A stretch of 64,000 nt of DNA from Paracoccaceae bacterium (GTDB lineage Bacteria > Pseudomonadota > Alphaproteobacteria > Rhodobacterales > Rhodobacteraceae): NCBI GenBank assembly GCA_016124615.1, contig WGNF01000004.1, positions 62,001 through 126,000 of the forward strand. The letters run 5' to 3'. Below are positions 42,657 to 52,035 of this stretch, piece after piece (the first letter of the stretch is position 1; the number at the start of each line of letters is the position of its first letter). The position numbers and the translations under genes are program-made. Below the pieces are notes generated by a model. That model was not told the origin of the DNA and did not search any database. It was given only the letters and a program-made list of their open reading frames with translations.

Positions 42657-42991
42657 ATGTTGATCTTCAAGATTTTCCGCCGCCCCGAATGGAACGCCTT
42701 CCGCGATGCCGGCCAGACCGCCGGCGCGCCGGTGGACCTTGCCGATGGGTTCATCCATTTCTCGACCGCCGGTCAGGTGCCGGAAACGGCCGCGCGGCAT
42801 TTCGCAACCGAAAGCGATCTGGTGCTGGTGGCGGTGCGCCCCGATGCCCTTGGCCCGGCGTTGAAGTGGGAGCCCTCGCGCGGCGGCGCGCTGTTCCCGC
42901 ACCTCTACCGCGCCCTGCGGCTGGAGGAGGTGGTGTGGGACAAGTCACTGCCGCTTGGCGCCACCGGCCATATCTTCCCCGAGGGGATGCT

Positions 42992-42995
<4 letters not shown>
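42657..42995 (+). CDS. DUF952 protein
   Basis: A 112-residue cytoplasmic protein. It opens [18 protein letters not shown], has [20 protein letters not shown], the DUF952 signature with a conserved histidine, and closes with [15 protein letters not shown]. The fold is related to ADP-ribosyl-binding/ART-like domains in comparative studies, but no activity is established. Its TGA overlaps the GTG start of pyrD by two bases, so translation of pyrD is coupled to it. Confidence 0.88.
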
Positions 42996-44050
<1,055 letters not shown>

Positions 44051-44102
44051 TCGCCCCGCCCGTCATGGGGTGCCAACAGCCAGACGGATCGCAGGCGGCG
44101 CC

Positions 44103-44654
44103 CTACGCGGCGGCGCGCTGCAGCAGCGTGCGGCAATAGTCGGAGCTCACATCGCGGTCGCCAAAGAGGATGTGATAGCAGATCGGCGCGACGGTGCGGT
44201 CAATCATCTCGGGCACGTCAAAAGGCGCTTCGCCACGGGCGGCGGCGCGGGCGGCGATTTCATCGAGATGATCGTAGGTGTATTGGCAACAGCGGATCGT
44301 GGCCCCGTCGCTCTGCGCCTCGGCCATCACGTCGCGCAGCAGCGCCCGGCCGACGGGCGACGACATCTCCTCGGCATATTGCAGCACGAAGGCTTCGAGG
44401 TCGCCGGAGGTTGAGCCGGTGTCTTCCGGCCCCGTCACGGGCCGCAACCGCTCGACCGCGACATCGGCCAGAAGGTCGGTCAGCGTGCCCCAGCGACGGT
44501 AGATCGTCGAAGGCGTCACCCCGGCGCGTTCGGCGATCATCGGCACGGTGATCTTGCTGCGGTCGATCTCTTCCAGCAGGGCGCGGCTGGCCTCGTGGAC
44601 TGCTTTCTGAATGCGCGCGCTGCGCCCGCCCTGGCGCACCATTTCACGACTCAT
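44103..44654 (-). CDS. TetR-family regulator beside an MFS transporter
   Basis: A 183-residue repressor. The HTH is ITVPMIAERAGVTPSTIYRRWGTLTDLL (about residues 25-52), and the C-terminal half is a TetR_C domain with CCQYTYDHLDEIAA. I start at ATG 44654 because AAGGAG lies six bases upstream; ATG 44660 abuts the same site and is less suitable. It is divergent from the MFS gene at 44773 and separated from it by an AT-rich promoter with a perfect palindrome, so it probably represses that pump and itself. Confidence 0.88.
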   Translation of the reverse strand: MSREMVRQGGRSARIQKAVHEASRALLEEIDRSKITVPMIAERAGVTPSTIYRRWGTLTDLLADVAVERLRPVTGPEDTGSTSGDLEAFVLQYAEEMSSPVGRALLRDVMAEAQSDGATIRCCQYTYDHLDEIAARAAARGEAPFDVPEMIDRTVAPICYHILFGDRDVSSDYCRTLLQRAAA

Positions 44655-44700
44655 CGTCATCTCCTTCTCTGGCGCATAGGGGCTATGCAAGATTCGTAAC

Positions 44701-44713
44701 GCAAATTATTTGC
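44701..44713. promoter_or_regulatory. TetR operator candidate
   Basis: GCAAAT-T-ATTTGC is a perfect 6-bp inverted repeat in the AT-rich divergent spacer between the TetR gene and the MFS gene. Placement roughly midway suits repression in both directions. Confidence 0.6.
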
Positions 44714-44772
44714 ATTAAGGGTCTGCGCCCCTACTTTTCGCTAATGCTAATATTTGGCTTTAGGAGGCGTCA

Positions 44773-45978
44773 ATGTCCATACCCACCAATCTCCCGGCCC
44801 GTCGCACGCTTTCCACGCGGGCGACGACGCTCTACGCCGTCATAACCGCCATCAGCTTTTCGGCCTCGTCGAGCGCCCCGACCCCGCTTTACCACGTCTA
44901 TCAGCAGAGCATGGGGCTTTCGTCCCTGACGGTAACGCTGATCTTCGCCTCCTATGCGTTCACGATGGTGGCGACCTTCCTGACCGTCGCGCGGCTGTCG
45001 GACTATGTCGGGCGCCGCCCGATGATCCTGTCGGCGCTGTTGCTGAACGGGATCTCGCTTGCCCTCTTCATCACCGCCGCCTCGGCGCCGCACCTCATCC
45101 TCGCCCGGCTGATACAGGGGGTGGCGATCAGCATCGGCATGGCAACGCTTGGCGCCACCATCCTTGATACCGACCGGAAGACCGGGCCGATCTTCAACAG
45201 CATCACCGCCTTTCTGGGTCTGGCGGTCGGTTCGCTTCTGGGCGGCCTGCTGGTCGCCTGGGCGCCGTTGCCGCTGCAACTCGTGTTCCTCGTGCTGCTG
45301 GCGGTGACGATCGTCGAGGCGGTCACGCTGATTTTCGTGCCGGAGTCCACCACCGGCAAGCCCGGGGCGTTGCGCGTGCTGATCCCCTATGTGAACGTCC
45401 CGGCTTCGGTGATGCCGGTGTTGCTGCGGTTGATGCCGCTCAACATCGCGGCCTGGGCACTTGGCGGGTTCTATCTGTCGCTGATGCCGACACTGGTGGC
45501 GGTGGCGACCGGGATCACCTCAATCTTCGTTGGCGCCTCGGTCGTGTCGGTACTGATGGTCTCTGCCGCGGCGACCGTGCTGTTGCGCCGCCACATGGCG
45601 CCCGAGCGGTTGCTGCAGATCGCCTCGCTGAGCCTGGCGCTTGGTGTCGCGGTCACACTGGCCGGGGTCTACCTGCAATCCGCCCCGGTGATGCTGCTCG
45701 GCACGCTGATTTCGGGTACCGGCTTCGGCTCCGCCTATTCCGGCAACTTCCGGACGCTGCTGCCGCTTGCGAAAGAGCATGAGCGGGCGGGCCTGCTGGC
45801 GGCCTATTTCGTCGAAAGCTACCTGGCCTTCGCGATCCCGGCGATCCTTGCGGGGCTCTCGGTGACCCTGCTGGGTCTGGTGGCGACAAGCCAGATCTAT
45901 GGCGCCGTCCTGATCGCGCTCGCGCTGATCTCCGCCCGGTTCGGTGGCCGTCGGCTGACGCGGCTGGTCGAAGCCTGA
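44773..45978 (+). CDS. MFS transporter (DHA1-like, 12 TM)
   Basis: A 401-residue permease with AGGAGG nine bases before the ATG at 44773. Twelve hydrophobic helices are apparent. Motif A is RLSDYVGRRPMIL between TM2 and TM3, and RLIQGVAISIGMATLG lies in TM4. SASSSAPTPLYHVYQQSMGL in TM1 is characteristic of a group often paired with TetR regulators and thought to export drugs or metabolites. The adjacent TetR gene and operator support drug-inducible export. A 10-bp hairpin follows the stop. Confidence 0.9.
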   Translation: MSIPTNLPARRTLSTRATTLYAVITAISFSASSSAPTPLYHVYQQSMGLSSLTVTLIFASYAFTMVATFLTVARLSDYVGRRPMILSALLLNGISLALFITAASAPHLILARLIQGVAISIGMATLGATILDTDRKTGPIFNSITAFLGLAVGSLLGGLLVAWAPLPLQLVFLVLLAVTIVEAVTLIFVPESTTGKPGALRVLIPYVNVPASVMPVLLRLMPLNIAAWALGGFYLSLMPTLVAVATGITSIFVGASVVSVLMVSAAATVLLRRHMAPERLLQIASLSLALGVAVTLAGVYLQSAPVMLLGTLISGTGFGSAYSGNFRTLLPLAKEHERAGLLAAYFVESYLAFAIPAILAGLSVTLLGLVATSQIYGAVLIALALISARFGGRRLTRLVEA

Positions 45979-45984
45979 ACCTCC

Positions 45985-46011
45985 GGCCCCGGCGTTTCCA
46001 GCGCCGGGGCC
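45985..46011 (+). terminator. Intrinsic-terminator-like hairpin after the MFS gene
   Basis: GGCCCCGGCG (45985-45994) pairs with CGCCGGGGCC (46002-46011) around a 7-base loop, seven bases past the stop codon. There is no clear T run, so factor-dependent release is also possible. Confidence 0.65.
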
Positions 46012-46062
46012 GACTCTGTCCAAAGGGTCAGGCGGGGCAAGCGCCTCTGCGGTATTTAGTCA

Positions 46063-46074
46063 GTTTAGCTTAAC
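46063..46074. promoter_or_regulatory. Operator-like palindrome upstream of the MarR operon
   Basis: GTTTAGCTTAAC is a near-palindrome (GTT/AAC arms around AGCT) in an AT-rich stretch about 45 bases before the MarR start. It is a candidate autoregulatory site. Confidence 0.35.
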
Positions 46075-46118
46075 AGCCAGACTTGCCAGTTTACCTGTTT
46101 AGTGCGTATACAGCCTGC

Positions 46119-46571
46119 ATGAACACCGCACCCGACGATCACCAGGCCGCGCTGACCTCCGCTTTGGCGCAAGACCTTCGCGCCGTGCTGGGCAAGCTCA
46201 AGCGCCGCCTGCGCGAACAGGCGCGGATTGGTGACCTCACACCCTCTCAAATCTCGGTTCTGCTCCGCATGGAAAGGGATGGCCCCGCCACCGCATCCAG
46301 CCTCGCCCGGGCAGAGGGGATGCGCCCGCAATCAATGGCGCCGATCATCGCCGCGCTGGAGGGTGCAGGCTTTGTCAGCGGGGCGCCGGATCCGGCGGAT
46401 GGTCGGCAAACGCTCCTCTCCCTCACCGAGGCTTGTCGCACCTGGGTCGCGGCAAGACGTGCGGTGCGGCAGGACTGGCTTGTCCGCACGCTGCAGGCGC
46501 GGCTCTCTCCCGACGAACAGGGCGAACTTGCGAAGGCTGTCGAACTGCTCAAGCGGCTCGTTGACGATTGA
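46119..46571 (+). CDS. MarR-family regulator of a hydrolase/exporter operon
   Basis: A 150-residue winged-helix regulator: DLTPSQISVLLRMERDGPATAS, then the recognition helix region LARAEGMRPQSMAPIIAALEGAGFV and wing DPADGRQTLLSLTE. ATG 46119 is preferred over an upstream TTG in low-GC promoter sequence. It leads a rightward set (isochorismatase-like protein, DUF membrane protein, MFS exporter), which suggests response to a small aromatic or drug-like ligand. That link is inference. Confidence 0.88.
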   Translation: MNTAPDDHQAALTSALAQDLRAVLGKLKRRLREQARIGDLTPSQISVLLRMERDGPATASSLARAEGMRPQSMAPIIAALEGAGFVSGAPDPADGRQTLLSLTEACRTWVAARRAVRQDWLVRTLQARLSPDEQGELAKAVELLKRLVDD

Positions 46572-46625
46572 TCGCGGCTCAGGGGGCCGCCCCGATTGAT
46601 CCGCCTGAACGCTGATGGATTTTCC

Positions 46626-47192
46626 ATGCCACTGACCACACTTGATGCGAATACCGCCCTCATCGTCGTCGATCTGCAGAAAGGTCTTGCCGGTTATCCG
46701 TTCGTCCATCCGTTCGGCGCGGTGGTGGATCGGACGCGGGCCCTGCTGGACACCTTTCGCGGGCTGGGCCTTCCGGTCGTGCTGGTGAACGTGACCGGGC
46801 GGGCGCCGGGCCGGACGGAACAGGGCCCGGCCGCTGGCGCCGCGTTTGCCGAGGGATGGGCCGACCTTCTGCCCGAACTCGATCGACAGCCGGGCGACAT
46901 CGTCGTGACGAAACGAACCTGGGGCGCGTTCGTCGGCACCGGCCTTGAAGAGCGGCTGAAGGCGCTGGGAGTGACGCAGGTGGTCGTTACCGGCGTCGCG
47001 ACCGCGACCGGCGTGGAATCGACGGCGCGGCAAGCCTATGAGGCCGGGTTCAACGTCACCCTCGCCCTCGACGCCATGACCGACGCCCGCGCCGAGGCCC
47101 ACGACTACAGCCTCAGCCATGTCTTTCCACGGCTCGGCGAGACGGGCACGAGCCAAGAGATCATCACCCTCCTGATGGCGAGGAACCCCTGA
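46626..47192 (+). CDS. Isochorismatase-family protein lacking the catalytic cysteine
   Basis: A 188-residue alpha/beta protein of the isochorismatase/nicotinamidase fold. Aspartate (LIVVDLQKGL) and lysine (VVTKRTWGAF) of the usual triad are in place. The nucleophile position in VVVTGVATATGVESTARQAY is glycine where amidohydrolases have cysteine. Cysteine-less branches exist, including isochorismatase itself, so it may hydrolyse a vinyl ether or be a binding protein. It starts at ATG 46626, 54 bases after the MarR gene, and the next gene follows after one base. Confidence 0.85.
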   Translation: MPLTTLDANTALIVVDLQKGLAGYPFVHPFGAVVDRTRALLDTFRGLGLPVVLVNVTGRAPGRTEQGPAAGAAFAEGWADLLPELDRQPGDIVVTKRTWGAFVGTGLEERLKALGVTQVVVTGVATATGVESTARQAYEAGFNVTLALDAMTDARAEAHDYSLSHVFPRLGETGTSQEIITLLMARNP

Positions 47193-47193
47193 C

Positions 47194-47523
47194 ATGCACT
47201 GGCTTTCGCTGCTGTCATATGTCTTTGGCGGCGCCTTTCTGGCGAACGCGATCCCCCACACCGTCAGCGGCATGATGGGCAGGCCGTTTCAAAGCCCGTT
47301 CGCCAAACCGCATGGCGAAGGGCTCTCGACATCAACCGTCAACGTGCTCTGGGGCTTTCTCAACGTCATCGTCGGCTATGTGCTCGTCTGCCGTGTCGGC
47401 GATTTCGGGCTGCGCAACACCGGCGATGTCATCGCCCTCGGCGTTGGCGCGCTGCTGATCGCGCTGTTCTCGGCACGGCACTTTGGCCGCTTCCACGGTG
47501 GCAATGCTCCGGAGCGTTCATGA
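47194..47523 (+). CDS. Small membrane protein of unknown function
   Basis: A 109-residue protein with three hydrophobic segments (about 5-22, 48-66 and 76-93). It has HTVSGMMGRPFQSPFAKPHG between the first two and ends in a basic tail. This GMMG...PFA pattern occurs in a family of short uncharacterised membrane proteins I cannot name with certainty. It begins two bases after the isochorismatase stop, and its TGA overlaps the MFS ATG (ATGA), so it is translated with both. Confidence 0.75.
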   Translation: MHWLSLLSYVFGGAFLANAIPHTVSGMMGRPFQSPFAKPHGEGLSTSTVNVLWGFLNVIVGYVLVCRVGDFGLRNTGDVIALGVGALLIALFSARHFGRFHGGNAPERS

Positions 47524-48746
47524 CGGCTCTCGACACGGGCGTCTTCCGGTCTCTGCGCAGCTTCAACTATCGGGTCTGGGTCGGCGGCGCCTTCATTTCC
47601 AACGTCGGCACCTGGGTGCAGCGCACCGCGCAGGACTGGCTGGTGCTGACCGAACTGACCCATCACGACGCTTCTGCGGTCGGGCTGGTGATGGCGTTGC
47701 AGTTCGGGCCGCAGCTGCTGTTTCTGCCCCTGACCGGTTTCGCCGCCGACCATTTCAACCAACGCAAACTGCTAATCGCCACGCAGGCGACGATGGGCGC
47801 CCTCGCCCTGGCGCTGGGGGTGCTGACGGTGACCGGCGTCGTCCAGCTTTGGCACGTCTACGTCTTCGCCTTCCTGTTCGGCAGCGCGGCGGCGTTCGAT
47901 GCGCCGGTGCGGCAGGTCTTCGTGGCGGAACTTGTCGGCGACGAAGACCTGCACAACGCGGTGGCGCTCAACTCCACCTCGTTCAACGCCGCGCGGATGA
48001 TCGGCCCGGCGGTGTCCGGCCTCGTCATCGCCGCCATCGGCACCGGCTGGGCCTTTCTGATCAACGGCGCCTCTTTCGTCGCGGTGCTGACCTCGCTGGC
48101 GTTCCTGCGCACCGCAGAGCTTCGCCCGAATGCCAGGGCACACCGCGCCAAGGGCAGCTTCACCGGGGGATTCCGCTACGTGTGGGGGCGCGCGGACCTC
48201 AAGGCGATTCTGGTCATGCTGTTCCTTATTGGTACCTTCGGCCTGAATTTCCCGATCTTCATCTCGACGATGGCGGTCAGCGTGTTCCATACCGATGCGC
48301 TTGGCTATGGCCTGCTGTCGTCGACGATGGCGATCGGCACGGTGGCGGGCGCGCTGCTGAGCGCCCGCCGGGCCCGCCCCCGGTTCAGCCTGCTGCTTGT
48401 CGGCGCGGCCGTGTTCGGGCTGGGTTGCACGCTGGGCGCGATTGCGCCGGACTACTGGTTCTTCGCGGCGGCACTTGCCGTGATCGGCGTGGCCGCCCTG
48501 ACCTTCACCAACACGACGAACAGCCTGATGCAGCTTTCGACCGCGCCAGCCATGCGCGGGCGGGTCATGGCGCTGCGCATCGGTATCGCACTCGGCGGCA
48601 CGCCGATCGGGGCGCCCATCGTCGGCTGGGTGGCCAATCAGTGGGGGCCGCGTTGGGCGCTTGGCGTCGGGGCGGCCTCGGGTTTCGCCGCGGCGCTGGT
48701 CGCCATTGTCGCTTTGGCGCGCCGGATTCAGGGGCCAGCCCTTTGA
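47520..48746 (+). CDS. MFS transporter, EntS-like
   Basis: A 408-residue exporter with 12 helices. The N-terminus RSFNYRVWVGGAFISNVGTW is followed by VQRTAQDWLVLTEL, hallmarks of the enterobactin-exporter (EntS/DHA3) group. FAADHFNQRKLLIATQATMG represents motif A, and PAVSGLVIAAIGTGWAFLIN is also typical. It is coupled to the preceding gene and ends the MarR operon. Siderophore export is possible by family, but no siderophore genes are nearby; drug or metabolite efflux is the safer statement. Confidence 0.9.
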   Translation: MTALDTGVFRSLRSFNYRVWVGGAFISNVGTWVQRTAQDWLVLTELTHHDASAVGLVMALQFGPQLLFLPLTGFAADHFNQRKLLIATQATMGALALALGVLTVTGVVQLWHVYVFAFLFGSAAAFDAPVRQVFVAELVGDEDLHNAVALNSTSFNAARMIGPAVSGLVIAAIGTGWAFLINGASFVAVLTSLAFLRTAELRPNARAHRAKGSFTGGFRYVWGRADLKAILVMLFLIGTFGLNFPIFISTMAVSVFHTDALGYGLLSSTMAIGTVAGALLSARRARPRFSLLLVGAAVFGLGCTLGAIAPDYWFFAAALAVIGVAALTFTNTTNSLMQLSTAPAMRGRVMALRIGIALGGTPIGAPIVGWVANQWGPRWALGVGAASGFAAALVAIVALARRIQGPAL

Positions 48747-48758
48747 ACGCCCGGGGTA

Positions 48759-48794
48759 AACGGCCTCCAGCTGAAACGGTTGCCAAGGGCCGTT
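48759..48794. terminator. Weak hairpin between convergent MFS and cupin genes
   Basis: AACGGCC (48759-48765) and GGCCGTT (48788-48794) form a 7-bp stem with a long loop. A competing short pairing (AACGG/CCGTT) overlaps. A shared terminator is plausible but weak. Confidence 0.35.
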
Positions 48795-48798
48795 CGGT

Positions 48799-49188
48799 CT
48801 ATACGAGGTCGGTCTGAATCCAGCGCGGCGAGTGGTGGATATCGATGGTTTGCAGCCGCCCCGGCCCGAGGTTCTCGAACCTGTGCGGCACGCCTTTGGG
48901 CCCCAGCACGACCTCCCCGGCCACCGCCTCGATCACTTGGTCGCCGACGAAGAACTGCGCCCGGCCCTCGGTCACGACGAAGGTTTCGTCATAGGGATGA
49001 ACGTGCAGCGGCGGGCCTTCGCCGGGGGTGTCGTTGCCATAGGTCAGCACCGTGACCGGCCCCCCCAGCGTTTCGCCGTTCACCGAGCCGCGCCAGGGGC
49101 CGGGCCGCGTTCCGTCAAAAAGCCGCGCCAATGCCGGAGGGCGCCCGTCCGGTTGTATCGTGGCCGGATCGAAATCGTTGCGGGCCAT
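48799..49188 (-). CDS. Cupin-domain protein
   Basis: A 129-residue single-domain cupin. The first metal motif is PPLHVHPYDETFVVTEGRAQ (HxH...E) and the second is GPKGVPHRFENLGPGRL, with its histidine present. The start ATG 49188 gives MARNDFDPATIQPDGRPPAL. Enzyme versus binding role cannot be resolved. It is convergent with the MFS gene; the 185 bases upstream (49189-49373) hold no recognisable gene. Confidence 0.85.
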   Translation of the reverse strand: MARNDFDPATIQPDGRPPALARLFDGTRPGPWRGSVNGETLGGPVTVLTYGNDTPGEGPPLHVHPYDETFVVTEGRAQFFVGDQVIEAVAGEVVLGPKGVPHRFENLGPGRLQTIDIHHSPRWIQTDLV

Positions 49189-49373
49189 GCGTTTGCCTCC
49201 GGTGGTACTGTCGCCGCATCGTGTGGCGCGCCGGGGCTGAACGCAAGCGCCCATCGGGCGTCGGGGCGCCACCGTCATGGTGGAAACCGGCGTCAGCGTG
49301 CCATCGGCGTCCCGCTTCAGGGCCGACAGACACATCGCGCCCGGTCGGCTTTCGAAGTGGGTGATCGGCCGCG

Positions 49374-50171
49374 TCAGCCAGTGGCGCTTTGGTGGACGAG
49401 GGCCGAAAGGTCTTCGCGGATGCTGGCCGGACCGGCGAGGACGGCGCCGCCCTCTTCCAGCGGTCGGCCGTCGGGAGGGAAATCGGCGGTCCATCCCCCG
49501 GCCTCGCGGATCAGGAGCAGCCCGGCCATGCAATCCCACGCGTTGATATGCGCTTCGTAGTAGCCGCAAAGCCGCCCGGCCGCGACATAGGCGAGCATGA
49601 GCGCGCCGGAGCCGTTGCGGTAGAACATGCCACCAGCCGCGAGAAGCGCGTCAACGAAGGCGCTGATCACTTCCTTGGCGACCCGCGAATTGGCGCCGAA
49701 GCCAAGCGCATGGCTGGTGATCCCCGCGCGGTCGGCGACGTGGATCGGCTGACCGTTCAGCGTGGCGCCGCCACCGCGGATGGCGCTGTAAAGATCCCCC
49801 GTCGTCGGCTGCAGGATCAGCCCCAGTTCCGTCACCCCGTCCTTCATCGCGGCGATCGAGATGCACCAGTCGCGCAGCCCGGCCAGAAACGAACTGGTGC
49901 CGTCGATCGGGTCGATCACCCACAGCCAGCCGTTGCGGCCGGGTTCGTGGCCCCGTTCTTCGCCCAGCAGGCCATCGTCGCCGAAGGCGCGGGCGAGCGT
50001 GGCGCGGATCAGATCCTCCACCGCGCGGTCGGCGTCGGATACTACATCCTGCCCGTCGCGCTTGGTCTCGACCTCAAGCGTCGCAAGGCGGTCGAAGTAG
50101 TCGAGCGCCAGTTGCCCGGCCTGGTGGATCAGGGTCAGCGCAAGGTCCTGACGGCGTTCGGTTTCGGTCAT
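49374..50171 (-). CDS. Inositol-monophosphatase-family phosphatase
   Basis: A 265-residue Mg-dependent phosphatase. The metal-binding sequence WVIDPIDGTSSFLAGLRDWC, upstream GEERG glutamate and downstream NAWDCMAGLLLIREAGG are all intact. Substrates in the family include inositol phosphates, histidinol phosphate, PAP and fructose-1,6-bisphosphate. Its place at the end of a LacI/ABC importer operon, eight bases after the LacI stop, suggests that it dephosphorylates the imported compound. The start ATG 50171 yields MTETERRQDLALTLIHQAGQ. Confidence 0.9.
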   Translation of the reverse strand: MTETERRQDLALTLIHQAGQLALDYFDRLATLEVETKRDGQDVVSDADRAVEDLIRATLARAFGDDGLLGEERGHEPGRNGWLWVIDPIDGTSSFLAGLRDWCISIAAMKDGVTELGLILQPTTGDLYSAIRGGGATLNGQPIHVADRAGITSHALGFGANSRVAKEVISAFVDALLAAGGMFYRNGSGALMLAYVAAGRLCGYYEAHINAWDCMAGLLLIREAGGWTADFPPDGRPLEEGGAVLAGPASIREDLSALVHQSATG

Positions 50172-50179
50172 CGTCTGCC

Positions 50180-51211
50180 TCAGGAAAAATTCGCGGGGGT
50201 AAAGGTCTGGCGGATGATCAGCCTGGGCGAGACATCGGTCCGGGCCACGGCGGCGTCGGGATCGGCCTGCCGCGCCTCGATCAGTGCGATCGCCTCGGCC
50301 GCCAGCCGGTCGGGATCCTGACGGAAGGTGGTCAGCGCAAAGCTGGACCATGCCGCCTCTGGCACGTCATCGAAGCCGACGACGGCAACATCGCCGGGCA
50401 TGGTCAGCCCGAGGCCGCGCAGATGGTCGATCAGGCCGAAGGCGATCTGGTCGTTGGCGCAGAACACCGCATCCGGGCGCGCAGCGGTGCCGAACAGCTC
50501 CACCGCCGCAGCAACGCCCCCGGCATAGACGGAATCTTCTCCGCGGCCGATGGCGACCGGCAGACCAAGGCGGCCCGCCTCGTCGCAGAACGCCGCTTCA
50601 CGCTCGGCCATCGACGGGGTGCCGAGGCGCGAGTTGGCAAGGCCCAGACGGCGGGCGCCAGCCTTGGCGAAGGCGCGCGCGATCTGGCGGGCGGCACCGG
50701 CGTTGTCGACCCGCACCTGATCCACCCCCGGCTCTGACCGGCCGATCATCACCACGGGCTGATCATTCCGCCGCGCAATCTCGACGAAATCGCCGTGCGG
50801 CTTGCCCGACAGGATGATCACCGCCTCGGCCCGGTGGCCCAGCAGGATGCGTTGCGCCGCCGCCATCTCTGCCTCGGTCCGGCCGGTGTTGATCAGCACG
50901 GGAACCGAGCCGCGCCGGATCAGCGCGCGGGTCAGCGCCGCCACCAGCAGGGCACGAAACCCCTCTTCGGGGTTGGTGGCGACAAGGCCGACCAGACGGC
51001 TGCGGTTGGCCAGCAGCCCGCGGGCAAGGTCGTTGACGTGGTAGCCCAGCGCCTCGGCCGCCTCGGTCACCTTGGCGCGGGTTTCCGGCGACACGCTGGC
51101 CCCCGGCGTGAAGGTGCGCGACACGGCCGAACGCGAGACCCCGGCGCGAAGCGCGACCTGTGCCGCGCTCACATAGCCCCGGCGACCGGGCAGATCGTCG
51201 GTTTCATCCAT
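50180..51211 (-). CDS. LacI-family transcriptional regulator of the ABC operon
   Basis: A 343-residue regulator. The HTH/hinge is YVSAAQVALRAGVSRSAVSR with SPETRAKVTEAAEALGYHVN, and a periplasmic-binding-protein-like sensor domain follows (LVGLVATNPEEGFRALLVAA, DAVFCANDQIAFGLIDHLRG). It lies between the permease genes and the phosphatase gene, so it is part of the operon. The palindrome TGCACAGCTGTGCA upstream of the first gene is its likely operator. LacI proteins usually sense sugars or sugar phosphates, fitting a phosphorylated carbohydrate as substrate. Confidence 0.9.
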   Translation of the reverse strand: MDETDDLPGRRGYVSAAQVALRAGVSRSAVSRTFTPGASVSPETRAKVTEAAEALGYHVNDLARGLLANRSRLVGLVATNPEEGFRALLVAALTRALIRRGSVPVLINTGRTEAEMAAAQRILLGHRAEAVIILSGKPHGDFVEIARRNDQPVVMIGRSEPGVDQVRVDNAGAARQIARAFAKAGARRLGLANSRLGTPSMAEREAAFCDEAGRLGLPVAIGRGEDSVYAGGVAAAVELFGTAARPDAVFCANDQIAFGLIDHLRGLGLTMPGDVAVVGFDDVPEAAWSSFALTTFRQDPDRLAAEAIALIEARQADPDAAVARTDVSPRLIIRQTFTPANFS

Positions 51212-51219
51212 CACGCGGT

Positions 51220-52035
51220 CTACCTGCCAATCCGGGAAAGCACGTCGGCGGTCAGCGCCCGCTCGACCACCAGCATGAAGCCGACCGACGGGATGAGGAG
51301 CAACAGCGCCGTGATCGAGGCGATCTGATAGTTGCCGCCCGCACCGGCCGTGTAGAGTTGCAGCGGCATCAGATGCACATAGGGCGCGCCGACAAAGTAG
51401 CTGCCGGTGAATTCGTCCAGCGACTCGAGGAAGACGAAGATCGCGCTGGCCATCAGCCCCGGCATGGCCAGCGGCAGCGTGATATCGACGAACGCCCGCA
51501 GCGGCGGGGCGCCGGTCGCCCGCGCCGCCTCCTCCAGTTCGGGGTCGATGGCGGCGAATGCGGCGGTGGCGATCCAGACGGCGTAAACGAGGCAATGCAT
51601 GACATGCACCAGTACCACACCGGGAATCGTGCCGGCCAGCCCGGTCTGGTAGAAGATGCGGGCGATGTTGACGTAGACGGTCAGGTTCGGGAAGGCCTGC
51701 GGTATCAGGAAGGCCAGCAGGATCAGTGACCGGAACGGCAGCCGCAGCCGCGCCAGCGCATAGCCCGCCGGGATCGCCAGCAGGATGGACACCGCCACGA
51801 CGAAGCAGGCGACGACGATCGAGGTGACAAGGCTGGTCAGCGCATCGCCGCGGGGTGCGAAGACCTTGGCCCAGTAGCTGAAGCCGTATTGCAGCGGCAG
51901 GACGTGGGGAAAATACCACTTCTCTGCCACCGCCCACAGCACGAGGTTGGCGATCGGCCCGAAGATGGCGAAGGCCAGCAGGCCCAGCACCAGCCCGCGC
52001 GGCAGCCACCAGAGGGCGGAAAGGACACGCGCCAT
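51220..52035 (-). CDS. ABC importer permease 2 (PotC/AfuB type)
   Basis: A 271-residue permease with six helices and the EAA loop ELEEAARATGAPPLRAFVDITLP. The ATG at 52035 overlaps the stop of the partner permease (TGATG), and a GTG at 52038 is the alternative. This subfamily serves spermidine/putrescine, iron(III), 2-aminoethylphosphonate or hexose-phosphate importers. Operon company with a phosphatase favours a phosphorylated substrate, by inference. Confidence 0.9.
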   Translation of the reverse strand: MARVLSALWWLPRGLVLGLLAFAIFGPIANLVLWAVAEKWYFPHVLPLQYGFSYWAKVFAPRGDALTSLVTSIVVACFVVAVSILLAIPAGYALARLRLPFRSLILLAFLIPQAFPNLTVYVNIARIFYQTGLAGTIPGVVLVHVMHCLVYAVWIATAAFAAIDPELEEAARATGAPPLRAFVDITLPLAMPGLMASAIFVFLESLDEFTGSYFVGAPYVHLMPLQLYTAGAGGNYQIASITALLLLIPSVGFMLVVERALTADVLSRIGR

